Assembly (NCBI GenBank): GCA_008000375.1
Contig: SMOI01000249.1
Location: 9,863-46,733, forward strand
DNA length: 36,871 bases
DNA from: Poteriospumella lacustris
Taxonomy: Eukaryota > Sar > Chrysophyceae > Chromulinales > Dinobryaceae
Direction: 5' to 3'
The notes under the pieces were generated by a model that had not been told where the DNA came from, searched no databases, and was given only the letters and a program-made list of their open reading frames with translations. Position 1 is the first letter of the stretch. Each line of letters opens with the position of its first letter. Of the stretch, positions 30,732 through 36,871 are shown piece by piece. The position numbers and the translations under genes are program-made.

Positions 30732-31304
30732 AGATGCCCTCGCTTGATGGTGAATGAGAGAAACAGTCCAGAACAAGGGAGCTTTTCAGTGAGTTCTGCG
30801 ATTTACAATGACTCGTTATAGACATCAACGACAGCAGGACACACCCAATGTCGTAGTTCTTCGTGCAAGAACATCTCTGTGGTAGCTTCTGCTTTTGCTG
30901 CTGTGGCAGCGCAACGTCGTCACGACGTCAGCGTCGTCGTGTCCGCGTCGTGGGAGAGACACTTTTAGCCGTTTCGAAACGCTGGTCACTCGCTGACATC
31001 GCACAGCAGCAGCAGCGCCGCGTTCAAAAACCCGCGAGAGTTTGGACGTACTTTGATACTTGCCTCCTCTTCCACGTCGGTGACTAGTCACTGCCACAAG
31101 AAAACCCGGGCCAGGTGCTTGGTTATCACGAACAGTGGCAAGAAAGATTGCGAACTGCGCTTTGGTGGAAGGCATCGTCCCGTAGCAGCAAACCATGCAT
31201 CGCAAGGTGCAACCCAAACCTCTCCCGGTAGGACTGGTTCGCTCGTTCGACCTGAAAAAAATTACACCCGTGTGTGAAATGTGACAATTTTCTTCCTGTA
31301 GACA
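30732..31304. promoter_or_regulatory. Divergent upstream region of sirB and CEP41
   Basis: 573 bp without a supported gene. GTC/GAC-rich motifs at 30911-30957 (ACGTCGTCACGACGTCAGCG, TCGTCGTGTCCGCGTCGTGG) lie 180-225 bp upstream of sirB. Directly before the CEP41 ATG, TTTTCTTCCTGTAG looks like a splice acceptor, so an intron in the 5' leader of CEP41 is possible. Confidence 0.4.
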
Positions 31305-32337
31305 ATGGAGAGAAGAGTCCCCAAGTCCAACAAGTATTCCCATATTTCTGGTGTCCTGAACACTGGACTGACCATCGATAAGGTGAAGGCGGTCACCGCG
31401 CGCGAGTACGCAAAACGACGAGACGAGATCTTCTTTCGGATCACAAAAACGCAGCTGTACGAGCTATATAACGAATATGAAGCTGACGAATATGAGACGA
31501 TCTCGGAGACGGGTCGCGGGGCCCACAACGTGCATATCGTCACCTATTCGGAGGACCAGAAACCAGTGTACGAGAAGCCGTATTTGCTGTTGGATATGCG
31601 AGAAATAGAAGAGTTCCAGATCTGCCACTTGCTGCAAGCGAGGTCGTTTCCATATGCGATGCTGCGAAGAGACCGTTTGCATCCCGACATCTACCAGTTC
31701 CGCAACGTGCCGGAGCGTCTGGTCATCGTCTATTGCAACGACGAGCGCATTTCTCGGCTAGCAGCGAAGGACCTTGTTGACCGAGGTGTGGACAACGTGT
31801 TCTTACTGACGGGGGGAATGCAGGAGTTCGCATACGAGTATCCTTCCTTCTGCGAAGGAGCCCCTCCGTCGCCGCCCCGGCAGAAGCAGCTGCCGAAGAG
31901 TAAGAACACACGATGTGCCCATCCTCTACAACAATGGCGACTTATAACATCGAATTTGGTATGTAGGACTGATGCGGATCATGGAGGACGAGACGTATCA
32001 CGAGACAGGCCAAGAGTATCGCAACACATCATCCGGCGCGCCCGGTGCCTCGCCCGAAGGAAAACTCACCGCGCGAAAGCTGGAACGACACAACGAAAAT
32101 TTCGGAAGCAGTGGAAGCGTAACGAGTCGCACATCAGGCAGCAATCACCCTTTCCAAAATTCCCTGTTTCCGGCAGCGTCGGTGCTCGCCACGGCGCGGT
32201 CCAACCGACTGACCTCCGGTCACGGCCACAGCCACTTGGTCAGTTCTGGACGTTCTGACGCTGGAACACAGCAAAGCCACGCCTCCGTCGCAGAATCTGT
32301 TATTTCACGCGCCACTGCAAGAAAGGGGAAGTTCTAG
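31305..32337 (+). CDS. CEP41-like rhodanese-domain centrosomal/ciliary protein
   Basis: Two exons, 31305-31899 and 31967-32337, intron 67 bp (GTAAGA..ATGTAG); 321 residues. The start MERRVPKSNKYSHISGVLNTG resembles the conserved N-terminus of CEP41 (basic, then YxHV..LDTG). A helical region with RRDEIFFRITKTQLYEL follows. The rhodanese-like domain spans about residues 85-180: YLLLDMREIEEFQICHLLQARSFP, then VIVYCNDERISRLAAKDL and NVFLLTGGMQEF. The usual catalytic Cys loop appears as YCNDER. Exon 2 encodes a Ser/Thr/Arg-rich disordered tail. CEP41 supports tubulin glutamylation in cilia in animals; the homologue implies a flagellated stage. The splice is supported by continuous frame and by loss of similarity when read through. 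Confidence 0.8.
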
Positions 32338-32351
32338 TCTAGTGTGGGGCA

Positions 32352-32464
32352 GCGCCGGGATATGGCACTGCGAGTTAATGGGCAACAATAGAAGCAACCG
32401 CAAGACGTGGCGCCGGGATACGGTACTGCGATTAAATGAGCAACAGTGGAAGTAACCGTAAGAG
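32352..32464. repeat. Imperfect tandem repeat, 58-bp period
   Basis: Two units starting GCGCCGGGATA (32352 and 32410) continue with GCACTGCGAGTTAATGGGCA or GTACTGCGATTAAATGAGCA and end in CAACCGCAAGAC or TAACCGTAAGAG. They lie in the 3' flank of CEP41. Substitutions, mostly transitions, separate the copies. Confidence 0.75.
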
Positions 32465-32519
32465 AGAAGAAATAATTCGCACAGAAGTTACAAACAGACT
32501 GAGCGTGAGGGGTTTGGTC

Positions 32520-32541
32520 AGGGGGGAGGGGGGGGGCGACG
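32520..32541 (+). other. G-rich tract, possible quadruplex
   Basis: GGGGGGAGGGGGGGGCGACGG lies between CEP41 and the next gene. Long G runs suggest G-quadruplex potential or a replication/assembly difficulty; no function is assigned. Confidence 0.5.
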
Positions 32542-32730
32542 GTGCTGAGGCGAAACGTTTCGAATAGGAACTTTGTACGTTTCCACCGTGTCAATATCCT
32601 CTTATCATCTATATTTGCGCGAGATCACGTACATATGTGAGCCGCGGGTAGCCACGATCGAGGCGTTTGATCGACACTTGATTGTGACTTCCATCGCGAA
32701 ATACATTTCAAGGCAAGAAGTTGCGGTACC

Positions 32731-33330
32731 ATGTTGTATCTCTCTCTATTCCTTGCACTGGCTTTGATACTCGCCAATGTCGGAGTGAACTCTCTTGACG
32801 TGTCGTTCATCCCCAACGACGAGAACGCCCCGCTACCCTTGTCGGCGAAGTATCGCGCGTCACTCCGTCGATTGTGCACACTTCTCAAGGAATCGTCGCC
32901 TGACACGCCTTCGCCGATTCTCGCGGATCTGAAAAACGATCCAGCGAAACAAAGAGCGCTGCATAGTCTCTGCAAGAAGCTGGCTGCCGATGATGCAAAC
33001 ATTGCGATGGGGGCGCAGGAGTCAGGATTTTTGTCGAATTTCTTGTCAGCTTTCACTTCTTTTCAGCGTTCAGAGAATCCACAGTGGCTGTGGCTATCAG
33101 TAGGTCTCGGTGGACTTGGAGTTGCGGTCTACTCGCAGCGGGAGAAGCTCAGAAAGTTCAGCCAGCGGTGGCTCCATGGGAACACAAGGGTGGCTGATCT
33201 TCAGGCCCTGTCAGGAGGCGCTGGTGACGATAAGCCTGAAGACTCGAAGCCACCCTCGCCGAGTGCCATGCGAGAAGCACGACTGAAGCGCTTTGCGCCG
33301 GGTTCAACGGGCCATTCGACGAGTCAGTAG
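32731..33330 (+). CDS. Signal peptide plus single TM protein, unknown
   Basis: A single exon of 199 residues. Residues 1-21 form a strong signal peptide (LYLSLFLALALILANVG). A luminal part of about 95 residues follows, with two Cys (RRLCTLLKES, LHSLCKKLAAD). A transmembrane segment lies at about 113-130 (WLWLSVGLGGLGVAVYS), then a basic flank (QREKLRKFSQRW) and an acidic/Pro-rich tail ending with REARLKRF and Ser/Thr. This suggests a type I membrane protein of the ER or a plastid-envelope-associated compartment. The presequence lacks the Phe/Tyr transit start of the plastid proteins. The last 11 codons belong to a direct repeat found again at 34700. Confidence 0.65.
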   Translation: MLYLSLFLALALILANVGVNSLDVSFIPNDENAPLPLSAKYRASLRRLCTLLKESSPDTPSPILADLKNDPAKQRALHSLCKKLAADDANIAMGAQESGFLSNFLSAFTSFQRSENPQWLWLSVGLGGLGVAVYSQREKLRKFSQRWLHGNTRVADLQALSGGAGDDKPEDSKPPSPSAMREARLKRFAPGSTGHSTSQ

Positions 33331-33564
33331 ACACGAGTAATCGTTTGTACATAATTAGTTACTGTGCGTAGTCGACAGCAGGGTCAAAAGTAATGTAAAG
33401 GAGTGTTGGCAACAAAGCATACAAAGTGGCGTATCATCATGTATCTACGCCGTGGATGGAGCATCCACGGTCTAAACAAAAACTATCTATCAAAGCCAAG
33501 CGCAATTCATCGTTGCACTCATGGTCACAAATCCGCCAACAGCGATCGACCAACAAGGCGCACT
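33298..33564 (+). repeat. Direct repeat copy 1 (overlaps the end of the SP/TM gene)
   Basis: 33298-33503 matches 34700-34905 at a fixed offset of 1402 bp with very few differences. After a short unmatched insertion in copy 2, similarity resumes (33504-33564 against about 34927-34983, TCATCGTTGCACT.. to GGCGCACT). Copy 1 includes the last 11 codons and stop of the preceding gene and its 3' flank with TGTACATAA. Confidence 0.9.
33450..33470. other. Perfect 9-bp hairpin inside direct repeat copy 1
   Basis: Stem CCGTGGATG / CATCCACGG with a GAG loop. The same hairpin is conserved in repeat copy 2 at 34852-34872. Position in a 3' flank allows an RNA stem-loop; no function is known. Confidence 0.8.
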
Positions 33565-33740
33565 CGTCCTTCTCACATCAACTGATTGCTACAGGCAATC
33601 ACTTCATGCCCGGGTCTGGAGTCTGGGATGGATAGGTTGGGATTCTGGACAGATTTGCGCGTCCGCGTCGCCAGGTGGAGAGAAGGGGCTTGAGCTGATC
33701 GCTGCTCGGGAACGACTTCCTTATTTGATTCACTTCTCAT

Positions 33741-34238
33741 ATGATGACTATGTCGATCAATCGCGAGCCTCATTATATTGTGAATGGTTGTTGTCGTAAG
33801 TGCGGTAAAAACAGCTTCGAAGAGGGTTGCCCATCTGGCATGGAGGCGGCCAGGCTGAGTTTGGAACAGTTGCGAGCTCAATACAGTATGTCTCTTGGAT
33901 TTGGCGAATGCATCTCTGCTTAATGTATGTTTTGCCTGTAGAGAACGAGAAAGAGGCGACCTGGCTGAGTGTGGAACAGCTGCGAGCTCAATACAGTATG
34001 TCTCTTGGATTTGGCGAATGCGTCTCTGCTCAATGTATGTTTTGCCTGTAGAGAGAGAAATCGAAGAGAAGAAAGTACTTTACCGTATGTTGTTTGATTG
34101 ATTTCCACTAATGTGCCTGATCTAAATGAATCCCGTGTGTTGATCTATGCAGTGGGCAGGGTCGCCGGTATTGCAGTGATCTCGTTCGTTATTCTTGTCG
34201 GGGCTATAGCTGTGATGCTGGTTGAGCTGTGGACATAA
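33741..34238 (+). CDS. Small tail-anchored membrane protein with duplicated exon
   Basis: Four exons: 33741-33885, 33942-33995, 34052-34084 and 34153-34238, with introns of 56, 56 and 68 bp (GTATGT..CTGTAG twice, GTATGT..TGCAG); 105 residues. All junctions keep frame. The N-terminus contains a Cys cluster (NGCCRKCGKNSFEEGC). The end of exon 1 encodes LSLEQLRAQY, and exon 2 repeats it as LSVEQLRAQY. Exon 3 is charged (REIEEKKVLY), and exon 4 encodes a C-terminal transmembrane anchor (VAGIAVISFVILVGAIAVML) with only ELWT after it. Tail anchoring after a short coiled helix resembles small SNARE-like or organelle-contact proteins, but no family was recognised. The gene lies between the two direct-repeat copies. 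The start could lie at 33741 or at either of the next two in-frame ATGs. Confidence 0.68.
33843..34062 (+). repeat. Tandem duplication of exon plus intron, 110-bp unit
   Basis: Unit 1 is 33843-33952 and unit 2 is 33953-34062. Each holds the coding block for L-S-x-E-Q-L-R-A-Q-Y, a complete 56-bp intron, and the start of the next exon. The two introns differ at only two positions. Because the unit length equals exon 2 (54) plus intron (56), the duplication added 18 codons without breaking the frame. Confidence 0.92.
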
Positions 34239-34699
34239 AAAGCGTCCGTGGTTGGGCTTGAAGCCTCGGTAAGGGAGGCGAGTGCGGCCACTGCTGCGAA
34301 CATAGCAACTGTCTCCTCAAAATGTGCCTTGAAGGTCGCACACATATTGGGACTGCATCATAGCTTCAAGGCTTTGTTCAAAACTTGAGCAAGGGCAGTA
34401 CCCTAAGGGAAACCGCGTGCCAATCATAGTTTACTGAACTTACGCATTCATGTGTTTGTATGCTTCTACTTAAGTACTTTACATGCTCAGCCCCCACCGT
34501 CGCCTTGCTCTTCAGCGCCAAGAGACTGCTCGCTGCTCGCCGCGTTGCCGTCCGTCGCGCCGTAGCCGCACTTGCACTGCACCGTTCCTCGCTGCATCGT
34601 GTCTGGCTCAGTCTCCCAGGGCAAGAGACTGGCGTCCAACCGATGCGTCTGTGACGCCCCTCTGCCAAAGGCGCACCTATGACGACCTCGTCTCTAGTC
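34239..34699. other. Intergenic, nothing firm
   Basis: Sequence between the tail-anchored gene and direct-repeat copy 2. It contains CAAGAGACTG twice (about 34522 and 34622). No coding or RNA gene could be supported. Confidence 0.45.
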
Positions 34700-34983
34700 C
34701 CGGGTTCAACGGGCCATTCGACGAGTCAGTAGACACGAGTAATCGTATGTACATAATTAGTTACTGTGCGTAGTCGACAGCAGGGTCAAAAGTAATGTAA
34801 AGGAGTGTTGGCAACAAAGCATACAAAGTGGCGTATCATCATGTATCTACGCCGTGGATGGAGCATCCACGGTCTAAACAAAAACTATCTATCAAAGCCA
34901 AGCGCGATACGAAACTACTTGCGCAAGTCATCGTTGCACTGATCAGAAATTCGCCAATAGCGATAGACCAACAATGGCGCACT
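34700..34983 (+). repeat. Direct repeat copy 2
   Basis: Carries a second copy of the last 11 codons and stop of the SP/TM gene (at 34700-34732), its TGTACATAA-containing 3' flank and the hairpin at 34852-34872. No gene body precedes it, so it is a detached gene end. A short insertion after 34905 and scattered changes separate its distal part from copy 1. Confidence 0.9.
34852..34872. other. Perfect 9-bp hairpin inside direct repeat copy 2
   Basis: Identical to the hairpin at 33450-33470: stem CCGTGGATG / CATCCACGG, loop GAG. Confidence 0.8.
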
Positions 34984-35039
34984 GCGCACTCGGCGGGGGA
35001 GGAGAATGGACAGGAGAATGTCGAGAGGGCGAGTAAGGC

Positions 35040-35810
35040 TCACGTTATGGTCACTGAGCCATCTGTGTCTTCGCCGCCTTCATCGACCAGTGGTGAGTTC
35101 GTCGGTGATTCACCCGTTGCTACCCACCCCGAGAACGATTTTCGGCAAAGCAACTTCTCGCGATATGACTGCAGACCGCGGATGAGGGTGTCCCAGTTCA
35201 ATCCCGTTTCTTTGTCGACAAGACATGCATTGACGCCCATTCGTCCACACATGCTAATATTGCTGGGTTCGTCGTCGAAGAACAGGAAATCGCGCATCTT
35301 GAAGCCCGTAGCTTCGGTCAAATTGCGAAAGTGAAAGGTCTTTCGCTTGTAGTACACTTGGGGGAACAAAAACCACTCCCATATGCCGAATGCTTGCATG
35401 ATTTGCTCGACGACTTGAATGTCTGGGCTTCGCGAGCAAATCGTGAGCACAATATCGTTCTCAGCGCAGAACTCTAAGACTTGACGCGTCTCTGGGTACA
35501 TACAGAACGGCTTGATGGTGTTGGTTCGCTTGTCTGTGCAAAAGATCACATCTACTCTTCCTACTACATCGAGATGCGCTGCTTTGTAAGTCATCGAGTT
35601 TTCGTAGGGCGGGGCGGTCATTTCGTAGCAGTTGCTGGGCCATAGCTGTTTCATGCCAACTCGTTATATCAGAACAAGAAGAGTCAAGCAAGAAGATGGA
35701 CTTACTGTATAGTCGAGGTCGAGAGCAATGACCGGTTTAGGGTTTAAATCCTCGAGAACCTTCAATGCTGCAGCATAATGAGACGGTATGTCTGGTTCAG
35801 CGTCCGCCAT
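35040..35810 (-). CDS. Magnesium-dependent phosphatase 1 (MDP-1), HAD family
   Basis: Two exons, 35810-35706 and 35645-35040, intron 60 bp (GTAAGT..GAAACAG); 236 residues. The splice creates the catalytic loop ALDLDYT/LWPSNCYE, where the first Asp is the nucleophile, exactly as in MDP-1. Downstream are ICSRSPDIQ (second motif), the Lys in YYKRKTFHF, and FLFFDDEPSNI (metal-binding Asp pair). The family hydrolyses phosphotyrosine-like and sugar phosphates, and fructosamine-6-phosphates in mammals; the substrate here is unproven. The C-terminal 35 residues (after about 200) are a Gly/Ser/Glu/Asp-rich extension. No leader peptide, so cytosolic. Confidence 0.9.
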
Positions 35811-36232
35811 CCCTCCGTTTTGTGCAGGTGATGGGATTTACGTTAAACTAAGAGGACCGACGTGTCGAATGGTATAATGATGTGTTGGAGAGTTCCAATC
35901 TGCTGTTGTCAAGTGACAAGCCTCACAAACCTTGCAGTTCTCGCACTTCCTTTGCTTGGAAGTGCCTGCCTTGGCGGCAGTTGGATTTCCGTTGTTCTGC
36001 TGGCGGCCTCTGCGACGCGCAGTTGCGGTCCGTTGGAATCCCAGCCATCCCAGAGTCTGGGCGTGCGACTCGGCATCATCGTCGTCGCGTCTGTTCATGA
36101 CGACGACGGCACAAGGCACAAGGCACAGTCGGGATACAGTTTAGCGAGATGTTTGATACCAGATAGGACAACGTTATTGCCGGTGTCCGGCGGTGAATGC
36201 AATCGATTCATTTATATTCTGAAACTGGTGAA
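35811..36232. promoter_or_regulatory. Divergent upstream region of MDP-1 and Alb3/YidC
   Basis: 422 bp without a supported gene. GTC/GAC-rich motifs occur at 36076-36107 (ATCATCGTCGTCGCGTC and CATGACGACGACGG), about 130-155 bp before the Alb3/YidC start. The 36090-36107 part is again CATG next to GAC triplets. Confidence 0.4.
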
Positions 36233-36871
36233 ATGGGCGCGGGAGACATCGCCTTGGTCGGCTTCCTCCTCTGTTGTCTGTTGCAACACTGTCACGGCTT
36301 CGTTCCATCTCGAACAGCTCACATTCCTGTCGAGATCCGATCCACAACCTTCCCCAAGTCTTCTCTCACAAAAATTCATTGTATAATTCACAATCGGTTG
36401 CCCATCGTCTCGCGACGACGACACTGCGCATCTTCTGGTCTTGGGTCCCCATCCCAGCCAGTGTCGCAGTCATCGAACTGGAATCCGCTAAAAGCCCTAA
36501 CGGACAACCCAATCGTGCGAGTTTTCGATGGGTTGCAGTCACTCGTGCAGCAGTCGGCAGTTTCCACGCACGACTGCCTGCGCGCCCAAGGGGTGCAACA
36601 GGCGTACGGAACGACCATCGTCGCAATGACGTTGCTGGCCCACTTGGCTACGGCGCCTCTGTCGTTCTATGAAAAGAAAGCGGCACAAATGAAGCATGCT
36701 CTGAGCCAGAAGTCCGAAGAAGTGCGCAGACAGTACGCCGACAAGCCCGAGCTCCAGCGACGGCTCATTGACCACATCACCAAAGAGGCGGAGGTAGCGT
36801 ACCACCTGTTCCGTCTCTGACTATGACCCTAATCTGATGATAACTCGCAGACAAACTCGTTTCTGAGCCTC
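36233..36871 (+). CDS. Plastid Alb3/YidC/Oxa1-type membrane insertase, 3' end cut by window
   Basis: Exon 1 is 36233-36793, intron 36794-36850 (57 bp, GTAGCG..CGCAG), and exon 2 begins at 36851 and runs off the window. Residues 1-21 are a signal peptide (ALVGFLLCCLLQHCHG), followed by FVPSRTAHIP, a typical complex-plastid transit start. The mature part shows an amphipathic segment, the first TM region (YGTTIVAMTLLAHLATAPLSFYEKKAAQMK) and the charged loop where YidC proteins have K-x(n)-Y..D...LQ..L..L (EVRRQYADKPELQRRLIDHITKEAE). The join gives EAE/TNSFLSL, the place where relatives read N-x-NPLAGCLP. It inserts light-harvesting and other proteins into thylakoids. The ATG at 36233 is preferred over 36197 because it opens the signal peptide. 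Confidence 0.87.

Noticed and set aside
33298-34983. Direct repeats as long terminal repeats of a retroelement
   Set aside because: No reverse transcriptase, integrase or primer-binding site lies between them; the interior is an intron-bearing host-type gene, and copy 1 contains a host gene end.
35862-36386. 174-codon open frame between MDP-1 and Alb3/YidC
   Set aside because: Overlaps the Alb3/YidC start in another frame and shows only a short hydrophobic stretch.
1-36871. tRNA, rRNA, CRISPR or prokaryotic operon features
   Set aside because: None was seen by eye; the split genes and targeting signals are eukaryotic. A covariance-model scan would be needed to exclude small RNA genes.

Overview
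This is nuclear DNA from a eukaryote, most likely a flagellate alga with a secondary plastid of red-algal origin (ochrophyte/stramenopile type; a haptophyte or cryptophyte is not excluded). Most genes are split by very short GT..AG introns (52-77 bp). Several proteins begin with a signal peptide followed directly by a transit-peptide-like stretch opening with Phe or Tyr, the bipartite plastid presequence of complex red plastids. The plastid cargo is consistent with this: FabZ, VIPP1/IM30, Alb3/YidC, SirB, RsmE, an S1-domain protein and a ClpS-like protein. A CEP41 homologue argues for cilia or flagella at some life stage. The species cannot be named from the sequence.

Layout. 1-5.2 kb (mostly minus strand): a plastid S1-domain protein running off the left edge into a (TCG)n poly-Asp tract; a 915-bp inverted repeat carrying two complete, apparently identical CGR1/CCDC86-like nucleolar genes; a plastid RsmE rRNA methyltransferase. 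5.2-9.4 kb: plastid FabZ, a pyridoxal kinase fused to a HAD phosphatase, and a small membrane protein. 10-19.4 kb: a secreted calcineurin-type phosphoesterase, a long coiled-coil protein, a divergent pair of methyltransferases (METTL7-like and class I), and VIPP1. 19.9-26.7 kb: two very GC-rich genes facing each other (EF-hand protein, Sec23/Sec24-like protein). Both need several frame changes to read through. 26.7-30.1 kb: a short inverted copy of the Sec23/24-like zinc-finger region, a ClpS-like plastid protein and a small MGC-type acylated protein. 30.1-36.9 kb: plastid SirB, CEP41, a secretory/TM protein, a tail-anchored protein whose exon plus intron is tandemly duplicated and which lies between two direct repeats, MDP-1, and the first exon(s) of Alb3/YidC at the right edge.

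Genes are packed closely, often with convergent 3' ends 50-240 bp apart and shared divergent upstream regions. Nearly every upstream region carries GTC/GAC-rich tracts, often next to CCATG, about 90-300 bp before the start codon, suggesting a common promoter element. Base composition is strongly blocky: 10-16 kb and 20-26.7 kb have almost pure G/C third codon positions, while 27-27.4 kb and 29-36 kb are near 50% GC.

Splice sites and starts were inferred by eye from frame continuity and family resemblance. No search or alignment was run.
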